Both the position numbers and the translations under genes were made by a program. DNA of 64,000 bases from Bosea sp. OAE506 (GTDB taxonomy: Bacteria; Pseudomonadota; Alphaproteobacteria; Rhizobiales; Beijerinckiaceae), in assembly GCF_040546595.1 (NCBI RefSeq), contig NZ_JBEPOB010000001.1, positions 813,501 through 877,500 on the forward strand. Reading direction: 5' to 3'. The notes below the pieces were generated by a model that was given only the letters and a program-made list of their open reading frames with translations, was not told the origin of the DNA and did not search any database. This document shows positions 29,288 through 35,712 of this stretch, piece after piece. Within the stretch, counting starts at the first letter, position 1; every line of letters starts with the position of its first letter.

Positions 29288-29318
29288 CGAGAAGCTCCTG
29301 ACATGAAGATGTCCCTCA

Positions 29319-29343
29319 AACGCCCCACGGCCGGCACAGTTCC
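29319..29343 (-). promoter_or_regulatory. EcfG-type promoter for the DUF992 gene
   Basis: Minus strand GGAAC (29343-29339), 16-base spacer, CGTT (29322-29319). The downstream gene starts at 29287. Confidence 0.75.
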
Positions 29344-29352
29344 GCGCAAGCT

Positions 29353-29377
29353 GGAACTGGTCAACATCTGCGGCGTT
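29353..29377 (+). promoter_or_regulatory. EcfG-type promoter for the 74-codon orphan gene
   Basis: Plus strand GGAAC (29353-29357), 16-base spacer, CGTT (29374-29377). Only nine bases separate it from the oppositely oriented EcfG site for the DUF992 gene. The next plus-strand gene candidate starts with GTG at 29410. Confidence 0.75.
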
Positions 29378-29409
29378 CAAACGATCACAAAGTTGAAAGG
29401 TTGCACACC

Positions 29410-29634
29410 GTGAACCAACCCCGGCCCACCCTCCCCGCCTGGTTGCGCAACCGCTTCGCCATGGCGCAGCCGCCTTTCTGGGAGCTCGAGAAGCTGATCG
29501 CGCTCGGTCTCGGGCATGAGCCCGCCTTGCAGCGGATCGCGGCGCGCCGCGCCCTGATGGATCGAAGCGTCATGGCCGACCGGCCGCGGGCTGCGCGCGA
29601 TCGTTCGCTGCTTCGCGATGCGGCGCATGGCTGA
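29410..29634 (+). CDS. Hypothetical small stress protein, 74 residues
   Basis: GTG start at 29410 with AAAGG ending ten bases before it. Begins MNQPRPTLPAWLRNRFAM and has WELEKLIALGLG. No signal peptide or membrane segment; the C-terminal half is Arg-rich. I do not recognise a family. Support for its being real: strong G/C preference in third codon positions along the whole frame, and an exact EcfG promoter 33 bases upstream pointing at it. Without the promoter I would rate it doubtful. Confidence 0.55.
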   Translation: MNQPRPTLPAWLRNRFAMAQPPFWELEKLIALGLGHEPALQRIAARRALMDRSVMADRPRAARDRSLLRDAAHG

Positions 29635-29658
29635 GCCCGACTACCGCGACTGACACGC

Positions 29659-30447
29659 TCACTGGCAGAAGCGACTCGAGGCGCGGCGCTGCTGGATGTC
29701 GATGTGGAGATGATCCGCATGGGCGGCGTCCGAGCCCGGGCCGAGCGCCGTCATGAAGGCACCGCAGGCCGACTGGCGTAGGGCGGTGAGGAAAGGTTCG
29801 TGACCTGCCGGCCTGGCCAGCTCGGCTGATACCCGGGTAGCCCCTAACCCGATCACCACCGCGAAGAGATCCAGCGCCCGGCCGGTGGCATGCTCGCTCA
29901 ACTTGCCCTCGGCGCGACGATTGCGGCGCCGGCATTCATGGCCCCCGCCGACCCGCAGCAGCGTGAGATCCTGGCCGTAATGGCCGCGTGCCAGTGGCTG
30001 GACGCTGGTCTCGATCCAGGCCCCGACGGCGCCCGCCATCTCGCAGGCCAACGTCGCTGGCGGCTGCAACTCCACCTTCCGACGTTCGCCCTGCGCGCCA
30101 ACGCGGATGGTCACCGCTGAGAGCTCGACGGGTTCGACGACGGCACATCCGGCATTGGCGGAAGGAAGCGTCACGGCCCTGATGTCAGGGCCATAGCGCT
30201 CCTTGAGCATGCTCAGGCAGGCCTGGGCCGGCGCGGGGGGCGGAGTGGCCGCGGAGGCCGGAAGCTCGGGCGTCGCTGGCGGGCTCGGTTGCGGCGGATT
30301 CTGGGGTGCGGCGCGGGGCCATTCGGCCGGTCGCGGTGGCGGTGGCGGTGGCGGCAGCGTCTCGCCTGCGGCGCCCATGGCAAGACCGCCGAGGAGAACG
30401 AGCGCAAGCGCGACGCTGTTCGGCCAGGCGACAGGTCTGCTCAACAC
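29659..30447 (-). CDS. Extensin-like / D-Ala-D-Ala carboxypeptidase-fold exported protein
   Basis: 262 residues. Signal peptide (hydrophobic residues about 9-28), then a Pro-rich spacer (about 31-75) suited to crossing peptidoglycan, then the bacterial extensin-like C-terminal domain with four or more Cys, HECRRRNRR, LSEHATGRALDLF and the terminal HADHLHIDI. These His/Asp motifs match the metal site of M15/VanY-type peptidases, so peptidoglycan hydrolysis is a reasonable inference. It starts 37 bp after the 54-aa membrane protein gene and probably shares its EcfG promoter. Confidence 0.8.
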   Translation of the reverse strand: MLSRPVAWPNSVALALVLLGGLAMGAAGETLPPPPPPPRPAEWPRAAPQNPPQPSPPATPELPASAATPPPAPAQACLSMLKERYGPDIRAVTLPSANAGCAVVEPVELSAVTIRVGAQGERRKVELQPPATLACEMAGAVGAWIETSVQPLARGHYGQDLTLLRVGGGHECRRRNRRAEGKLSEHATGRALDLFAVVIGLGATRVSAELARPAGHEPFLTALRQSACGAFMTALGPGSDAAHADHLHIDIQQRRASSRFCQ

Positions 30448-30484
30448 GTCTCGTCCGTGCCGCGGATGCGAATCGCCGCGCGCG

Positions 30485-30649
30485 TTAGATGTCGAGCGCT
30501 GAAGCGCTGGCGACGGCCAGGGCCGTCAACGCCGCCAGGGCCAGCGACATTAGCTCCATCCCGATCGTGCCGTCGGGAACAACACCCCCGAACAGCGCCA
30601 GGCCGATGGAGGCAGCCCCGATCATCGCCGCAACGCAGGTCATCGCCAT
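30485..30649 (-). CDS. 54-residue membrane protein of unknown function
   Basis: ATG at 30647-30649 with AAGGGAG eight bases upstream. Begins MAMTCVAAMIGAASIGLALFG; the second half (MELMSLALAALTALAVA) is also hydrophobic, giving two likely membrane helices separated by a PDGT turn. No family recognised. An exact EcfG promoter 50 bases upstream and the good ribosome-binding site make it a credible gene and a predicted stress-induced membrane peptide. Confidence 0.7.
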   Translation of the reverse strand: MAMTCVAAMIGAASIGLALFGGVVPDGTIGMELMSLALAALTALAVASASALDI

Positions 30650-30698
30650 GACACGCACTCCCTTGAGCAGAGCGGCTGTCCCGCCTCGCTTCGCGTGC

Positions 30699-30723
30699 AA
30701 CGTGCAGGGATCTCCCTTGTTCC
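30699..30723 (-). promoter_or_regulatory. EcfG-type promoter for the 54-aa protein and extensin-like gene
   Basis: Minus strand GGAAC (30723-30719), 16-base spacer, CGTT (30702-30699). Lies between the phyR terminator and the small-protein start at 30649. Confidence 0.75.
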
Positions 30724-30765
30724 CGGTGCCGCATGTCGCGCCCCTTTCCAGCACCATGCGACACG

Positions 30766-30794
30766 AAAAACCCGCGGCGCCGGGGCGCCGCGGG
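30766..30794 (-). terminator. Intrinsic terminator of phyR
   Basis: Minus strand: CCCGCGGCGCC and GGCGCCGCGGG arms (30794-30771, 10-11 bp) followed by TTTTT (30770-30766). It lies 29 bases past the phyR stop. Confidence 0.88.
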
Positions 30795-30822
30795 TCAAAT
30801 CGTTGAGTTTGGATGGCCTAAC

Positions 30823-31623
30823 TCAGGCAGCCTTGCGGCCGGCCCGGCGGTCGAAGAACAGGGCCTGGCTGATCGCCGCCTTCACCGCTTCCGGCTGGAA
30901 GGGCTTGGTGATCAGGAAGGCGGGCTCCGGCCGGTCGCCGGTGAGCAGGCGCTCGGGATAGGCGGTGATGAAGATCACCGGCACGTCGATGGTCGAGAGG
31001 ATCTCGTTGACCGCGTCGAGGCCCGAGCTGCCATCGGCGAGCTGGATATCGGCCAGTACCAGGCCGGGGCGCTTCTTCGCCACGAGGGCAATCGCCTCGC
31101 GCTGGGTGCGGGCGACGCCGGTGACGGTATGGCCGAGTTCCTCGACCATCGTCTCGATGTCGAGCGCGATGATCGGCTCGTCCTCGATGATCAGCACATC
31201 GGTGGCGACCTGCTCGGCGATCTCCTGCCCGGCGGTCTGGACAAGGGCCGAGGCCTCCGCCGACGAAACGCCCATGATCGACCCGACCTCGTCGATGGAG
31301 AAGCCCTCGACGGTGCGCAGCAGGAAGGCCTGGCGCGGACGCGGCGTCAGCGCCTCGAGATTGCGCTCAACCGGGTTGGGGTTGAGCGTGACGGGCACGG
31401 CCGGATCCGCCGTGTTCAGGCCGACCGACGACCACAGCGTCAGGAAGGTGCGATAGAGGCCGATCCGCGGATTGAGGTCACGCGGGAAGGAGGCCGGATC
31501 GAGCACGAGCGCCTCGAGCATTGCGACGACGTAAGCGTCGCCACTGCTCTGCGTACCGGTCAAGGCGCGGGCGAATCGGCGCAGGTAAGGCAGATGCGGC
31601 GCAATTTCCTTGGCGATCGACAT
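30823..31623 (-). CDS. phyR: General stress response regulator PhyR (sigma-like domain plus receiver)
   Basis: 266 residues. Residues 1-135 are the EcfG-like pseudo-sigma domain; 142-255 are a receiver with IIEDEP, phospho-acceptor Asp192 (LVLADIQL) and Lys240 (LITKPF). In Alphaproteobacteria phosphorylated PhyR binds the anti-sigma factor NepR through the sigma-like domain and frees EcfG. It is divergent from nepR-ecfG, the classic arrangement. I see no EcfG site directing phyR itself, so its transcription may be constitutive or use another promoter. Confidence 0.96.
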   Translation of the reverse strand: MSIAKEIAPHLPYLRRFARALTGTQSSGDAYVVAMLEALVLDPASFPRDLNPRIGLYRTFLTLWSSVGLNTADPAVPVTLNPNPVERNLEALTPRPRQAFLLRTVEGFSIDEVGSIMGVSSAEASALVQTAGQEIAEQVATDVLIIEDEPIIALDIETMVEELGHTVTGVARTQREAIALVAKKRPGLVLADIQLADGSSGLDAVNEILSTIDVPVIFITAYPERLLTGDRPEPAFLITKPFQPEAVKAAISQALFFDRRAGRKAA

Positions 31624-31703
31624 AGAAACGTCCTCATTAAAACAGGCCGGAAATGAGCACTTCGGTTGCCGCTATGACAAGCGATTTATTTTTCAAAAAG
31701 AGC

Positions 31704-31728
31704 GGAACCTTTTGCGGCAACACCTGTT
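31704..31728 (+). promoter_or_regulatory. EcfG-type autoregulatory promoter for nepR-ecfG
   Basis: GGAAC (31704-31708), 16-base spacer, TGTT (31725-31728); the -10 differs from CGTT in its first base. Autoregulation of nepR-ecfG from such a site is usual in the family. The leader to the nepR ATG is about 105 bases. Confidence 0.65.
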
Positions 31729-31838
31729 AAACGGGACTATCCGTGTCGGAATTCGCCGTGAGGGGGCGTCCGACTGACGTTTGTCGATGGGTCGGGACCG
31801 GCTGGAAAAGCCGGCCCGATATTCGCACGAGGGCAGAG

Positions 31839-32063
31839 ATGAGCGACGTGAATTCAGCCATGGCTGCACCGGAGGACGGTGCGGACATCGATGTCGAGGT
31901 CATGCTCGACCCGCGGGTGCAGGAGTCCATCGGGCGATCCCTCAAGGCGCATTACGACGACATCGTGAACGCACCCGTCCCTGACAAGTTTCTGGTGCTG
32001 CTCGCTCAGCTCGAGGCCACCGAACGTCGCGCTGACGGAGCATCGTCCGATGAGCTCAACTGA
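31839..32063 (+). CDS. nepR: Anti-sigma factor NepR
   Basis: 74 residues from ATG 31839. The core QESIGRSLKAHYDDIV followed by PVPDKFLVLLAQLE is the two-helix sigma-binding motif of NepR. Cytoplasmic; sequesters EcfG until phospho-PhyR binds it. The last 14 bases overlap ecfG, so the pair is translationally coupled. Confidence 0.94.
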   Translation: MSDVNSAMAAPEDGADIDVEVMLDPRVQESIGRSLKAHYDDIVNAPVPDKFLVLLAQLEATERRADGASSDELN

Positions 32064-32610
32064 ATTCAAGGACGGCCTGATCAAGGAAATTCCGAACCTG
32101 CGAGCCTTCGCCGCCTCGCTGTCGGGCTCCATCCAGCTCGCGGACGATCTGGTTCAGGACACGCTGCTCAAGGCCTGGGGCAATTCGGAGAAGTTCGAGC
32201 CGGGCACCAGCCTGCGCGCCTGGCTATTCACCATCCTGCGCAACACCTATTACTCGCTCTACCGCAAGCGCGGCCGCGAAGTTCAGGACAGCGAGGGCAC
32301 CTATGCCGAGCGCATGGCGACGCATGGCAACCAGGAAAGCCATCTCGATCTCGCCGATTTCCGCAAGGCGCTCGCCAAGCTCCCCGAGGAGCAGCGCGAG
32401 GTTCTCATCATGGTCGGCGCGACGGGCCTCTCCTATGAGGAGACGGCAGAAATCTGCGGCGTCGCCATCGGCACCATCAAGAGCCGCGTGAACCGCGCCC
32501 GCACAAAGCTGGCCGAGCTTCTCTCCATCGGCAGCCTCGACGATCTCGGGCCCGATCGGCAGAGCGCCGCCGCGATACAAAGGGTCGGTTCCGAAATCGT
32601 CGGACCCTGA
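32050..32610 (+). CDS. ecfG: RNA polymerase sigma factor EcfG, general stress sigma
   Basis: 186 residues. Sigma region 2 has ADDLVQDTLLKAW and LRAWLFTILRNTYYS; region 4 has LPEEQREVLIM, GLSYEETAEICG and GTIKSRVNRARTKL. Neighbouring nepR and phyR fix the subfamily. It directs RNA polymerase to GGAAC-N16/17-CGTT promoters, nine of which I find within 13 kb. Its stop overlaps the kinase-like gene start by one base. Confidence 0.95.
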   Translation: MSSTEFKDGLIKEIPNLRAFAASLSGSIQLADDLVQDTLLKAWGNSEKFEPGTSLRAWLFTILRNTYYSLYRKRGREVQDSEGTYAERMATHGNQESHLDLADFRKALAKLPEEQREVLIMVGATGLSYEETAEICGVAIGTIKSRVNRARTKLAELLSIGSLDDLGPDRQSAAAIQRVGSEIVGP

Positions 32611-34256
32611 TGCGGCTCGCGCGTTTCCCGACCGTCCGAGGGCGGCTCCTCGCGCTGCTGGTGGCGATCGCGTTTCCGATCGCCTGCCTGACGGCGCTTG
32701 CCGCCCTCACCACCTACAACACGGTCATCGCCGCGATCGAACTGGCGCAGGCGCGCACCGCCGATGATTTCGCGGTGCGCACGCGCGTCTGGCATCGCGG
32801 GGCGCTGCGCGTGCTGCTGGCCTCGGGCCAGCTGATTGCCACCCCCGATACCGGTTCCTGCGCGGACGGCGCCCGGACAGCGCTGTCGAGCATCCCGGGC
32901 TACAGGGCTGCGCGGTTCGTGCTGGCGGACGGGCGGGTCTGCTTCGCCTCGGTCGTGCCGGGCGTGACCGATGCTGCCATGGCGGACCTGTCGGCCCGTC
33001 TGGGCGGATTGCCACGCTCCGCGACGCGTTCTTCGGTCGGGCTTCCACCGGCCCGTTTCGACCAGGTCCGGATCGCCGGCACCGACCATCTCGTCACGGC
33101 GGTCCGGATCGACAGCGATCCGGTGCTGCGCGAGGCGGTGCTGCTCGCCGACCCCGATCTGCTCGACCAGGTCTTCGAACTCGGCGGCGCCAGCGACGGC
33201 GTGAACGTGGCCCTCGTCTCGGGCCGTGACGCTGTCGTGATGCATCGCGGCGAGGACGGCAAGGACGACCTGTCCTGGCTGCCGCAGGAGGATGTCTTCC
33301 CGACCGACGGGCGGCGCTGGGAAGCCCGCAGCCGCGGCGGGCAGAAGCGCTCCTATGCCGCGCGACTGGTCACGGCACCCGATCTCTATGTCATCGCGAG
33401 CTTCAGCAACGCCCCGGAGCGGGCGGCACGCATGCAGTTCCTGGCATTGCTGGTGGCGCCGATCCTGACGCTGATCCTGCTCTGCCTCGTTTATCTGCGG
33501 GCGATCGACCAGCATTGCGTGCAGTGGCTGCGCGCGATCGAGGCGGCGGCACGGGCGCGATCAAGCCAGCCCAATGCCCGGGCCGTGATCGCCGAGGACA
33601 TGCCCAGCGACATCCGCAGCGTGGCGGAGGCGTTCAACACCATGGTGGACGAGCAGGAGGTGCGCCAGCGCCGCCTGCAAACCGCGCTCGACGACAACCG
33701 TTTCCTGGTGCGCGAACTGCACCACCGGGTGAAGAACAGCCTCCAGGTCGTCCAGAGCTATATCGGGCTGAAGAAGCGCGACTATCGCGACGAGGCGCGG
33801 CTCGCCCTCGCCGATGCCGAGACGCGGGTGCATGTCCTGTCGGCGGCGTATCGCTTCACCCTCGCCGATGGCGAGATGCAGCCCGTGCGCGTCGATCTCT
33901 TCATCGAGGACGTGGTGACGATGATCACCAATCTCGTGCGCAGCCGCGACCAGTGGGTCAGCAGCCGCCTCGAGACCGAGGCGACGCTGTCGGTCGACCG
34001 GATCATCCCGCTCGGATTCCTGGTGGTGGATGTCGCCTCGCGCGTCCTGCGCGGCACGCCGGGTGTCAGCCTGACGATCACGGTGCGCGACGTCGATGCG
34101 ACGACGCTGGAGGTTGCGCTCGACGCCGACCGGCCGATCCCGCTCAGCGAGCCGCCGAAGATGTTCGCCGGGCTCGTCGCACAGATCGAGGCGGTGCAGG
34201 TCGAGAAGCCCGAGGGGCGCCATCTCGGCAGCTGGCAGATCCGCCACCGCGCCTGA
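32610..34256 (+). CDS. HisKA_2-type sensor kinase-like protein with degenerate ATPase domain
   Basis: 548 residues. TM helix about 13-35, extracytoplasmic sensor about 36-272, TM about 275-296, HAMP-like linker, coiled region, then RELHHRVKNSLQ (369-380) with phospho-acceptor His372. The catalytic domain should follow, but the N-box Asn (after IPLGFLVVDVAS, 466-477) is missing, no DxGxG box appears (LDADRPI instead), and no Gly-rich lid is seen. It overlaps ecfG by one base and so belongs to the nepR-ecfG operon. A PhyR phosphatase or pseudokinase role is plausible; a normal kinase is less likely. Confidence 0.85.
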   Translation: MRLARFPTVRGRLLALLVAIAFPIACLTALAALTTYNTVIAAIELAQARTADDFAVRTRVWHRGALRVLLASGQLIATPDTGSCADGARTALSSIPGYRAARFVLADGRVCFASVVPGVTDAAMADLSARLGGLPRSATRSSVGLPPARFDQVRIAGTDHLVTAVRIDSDPVLREAVLLADPDLLDQVFELGGASDGVNVALVSGRDAVVMHRGEDGKDDLSWLPQEDVFPTDGRRWEARSRGGQKRSYAARLVTAPDLYVIASFSNAPERAARMQFLALLVAPILTLILLCLVYLRAIDQHCVQWLRAIEAAARARSSQPNARAVIAEDMPSDIRSVAEAFNTMVDEQEVRQRRLQTALDDNRFLVRELHHRVKNSLQVVQSYIGLKKRDYRDEARLALADAETRVHVLSAAYRFTLADGEMQPVRVDLFIEDVVTMITNLVRSRDQWVSSRLETEATLSVDRIIPLGFLVVDVASRVLRGTPGVSLTITVRDVDATTLEVALDADRPIPLSEPPKMFAGLVAQIEAVQVEKPEGRHLGSWQIRHRA

Positions 34257-34274
34257 GACGGTGGCGCACCCGGC

Positions 34275-35153
34275 TCAGGCCGGGCGCTCGATGGTTTCGA
34301 TGGTGACGCCGACGCCGAGACCGAGGAAGGAGCCCGTCAACCCGGTGAAGCTGCCCGAAACGGGCGAGGCATCCTCCGGCACGCGTGCCACCGCCACCCG
34401 CAGCAGCTGCCGGTCGGCGACGAGATCGTTGGTCGGGTCGAACTCGACCCAGCCGTCGCCGGGAATGAAGACCTCGCCCCAGGCATGGGTCAGCCCCACC
34501 GTCGAGACGAGCCCGGTGGCATCGGGCGTGCGGTCGTGGATGTAGCCGGTGACGAAGCGGGCGGCGAAGCCCATGCGGCGCGCGAGCTCGATGAACAGCC
34601 AGGCATAGTCGCGGCAGGAGCCGGCCTGCTGGCGCAGCGTGTCGGCGGGATGCTGGGTGCCCTCGTCATACCGCACCGCGTAGCTCAGCCCGGCATGGAT
34701 GGCGTGGGCGAGATCGCGCAACAGATGGCCCGATCCCTGGCCGATCCGGGCACGGAAATCCGCCAGCCACTGATCGAGCAGATTGTCGGGGTCCTCGGCG
34801 GCGAGGTCGAGATAGGGCTGGAGCACGGCGCGCTCGCCCTCGGTGTAGACCACGCCGGTCATGGCGGCCGAGGGCTCGAGCTGCGTGCGTGGCAGGGCGG
34901 AGCCGAAGCGCTGCACCACCAGCTCGCTGACGATATCGAGCGTATCGGCGGGTTCGTCGAAATTGGCGATGGCAACCGAGTTGCCATAGGCATCGTGCAT
35001 CCAGCGCAGCCGGGCCCGCGGCGAGATGGTCAGCGCGGTGTCGACCACACGCAGGTCGAAGCTGTCGCGCGGGCGCAGCATCAGCCGATGGGGCCCGAAC
35101 TGCACCGGGCCGCCATAGCGATAGGTCGTGGAATGGCGAATGCGCAGGTACAT
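34275..35153 (-). CDS. Transglutaminase-like cysteine peptidase-fold protein
   Basis: 292 residues from the ATG at 35151-35153 (MYLRIRHSTTYRY, the family's N-terminal beta region). The Cys-His-Asp triad is visible: GSCRDYAWLFIELAR (Cys), THAWGEVFIPG (His) and WVEFDPTND (Asp). Such proteins are cytoplasmic proteases or amidases of uncertain substrate. An EcfG promoter lies about 100 bases upstream, but a terminator-like hairpin stands between promoter and start. It is convergent with the kinase-like gene. Confidence 0.88.
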   Translation of the reverse strand: MYLRIRHSTTYRYGGPVQFGPHRLMLRPRDSFDLRVVDTALTISPRARLRWMHDAYGNSVAIANFDEPADTLDIVSELVVQRFGSALPRTQLEPSAAMTGVVYTEGERAVLQPYLDLAAEDPDNLLDQWLADFRARIGQGSGHLLRDLAHAIHAGLSYAVRYDEGTQHPADTLRQQAGSCRDYAWLFIELARRMGFAARFVTGYIHDRTPDATGLVSTVGLTHAWGEVFIPGDGWVEFDPTNDLVADRQLLRVAVARVPEDASPVSGSFTGLTGSFLGLGVGVTIETIERPA

Positions 35154-35191
35154 CGCGGGTCCGGTCCGGTTCGACGAGCGGTGCTCATCCC

Positions 35192-35217
35192 AAAAAACAA
35201 GCCGCCCGGAGGCGGCT
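35192..35217 (-). terminator. Intrinsic-terminator-like hairpin in the transglutaminase leader
   Basis: Minus strand: AGCCGCC, loop TCCG, GGCGGCT, then TG and six Ts (stem 35217-35200, T run about 35197-35192). It is downstream of both the 92-aa gene and the EcfG site at 35252-35276, and upstream of the transglutaminase start at 35153. It could end the 92-aa transcript, attenuate the transglutaminase transcript, or both. Confidence 0.8.
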
Positions 35218-35251
35218 CTGAAGTGGGGCACGAGGGATGTGCCGGTGACCC

Positions 35252-35276
35252 AACGCAACGGTAAGGGGAAGGTTCC
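35252..35276 (-). promoter_or_regulatory. EcfG-type promoter upstream of the transglutaminase gene
   Basis: Minus strand GGAAC (35276-35272), 16-base spacer, CGTT (35255-35252). A second CGTT is present five bases upstream but at a non-consensus spacing. The transcript would cross the hairpin at 35192-35217 before reaching the ATG at 35153. Confidence 0.7.
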
Positions 35277-35302
35277 GTCACGTCGGGAAAAACGAAATCA
35301 AC

Positions 35303-35581
35303 TCAACGCAACACGACATTCTGGGCCCGCGGCGCCTGCGCCTGCTGCGTCCCGCCGATGGCGCGCTTGGTCACGCCCACGGAACGATGCGAAGGATCGA
35401 CGGCGGCGAAGCGCGTGTCGGTGGGAACCTGACGCTCGATCTTGGCCTGGGCGACGGCCGCGGAGCTGGTAGGATTGGTTTCCTGGAAGTTCGACCCCAT
35501 GGTCAGGGCAACGACACCTGCGGCCATGAAGCCGAAGAAAAGTCCGGCGCGCCGAATGGGGGCAAAGCTGTTGTTCAACAT
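35303..35581 (-). CDS. 92-residue single-pass membrane protein, stress-regulated
   Basis: ATG at 35579-35581 (MLNNSFAPIRRAGLFFGF), preceded by GGGAGAGA. Arg-Arg then a hydrophobic helix (about 11-29), followed by a polar, Gln/Ala/Thr-rich tail, probably periplasmic. No family recognised. Its exact EcfG promoter is 52 bases upstream. The reading frame extends further up but those residues overlap the promoter. Confidence 0.65.
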   Translation of the reverse strand: MLNNSFAPIRRAGLFFGFMAAGVVALTMGSNFQETNPTSSAAVAQAKIERQVPTDTRFAAVDPSHRSVGVTKRAIGGTQQAQAPRAQNVVLR

Positions 35582-35632
35582 CTGTCTCTCCCGACGCCCG
35601 CACCGACAACAACTGTCGGCTTCCGGGAAGTT

Positions 35633-35657
35633 AACGGATGGATGTCGAACCGGTTCC
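35633..35657 (-). promoter_or_regulatory. EcfG-type promoter for the 92-aa protein
   Basis: Minus strand GGAAC (35657-35653), 16-base spacer, CGTT (35636-35633), an exact match. The gene starts at 35581. Confidence 0.78.
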
Positions 35658-35712
35658 ATTGCCACGCCCGCTGGGTCAACCGCGCCGATCACATCGGCGC
35701 GATGAACCGGCC

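Noticed and set aside
31624..31838. An EcfG promoter for phyR on the minus strand
   Set aside because: No GTTCC (minus-strand GGAAC) occurs in this interval, so phyR is not called EcfG-dependent.
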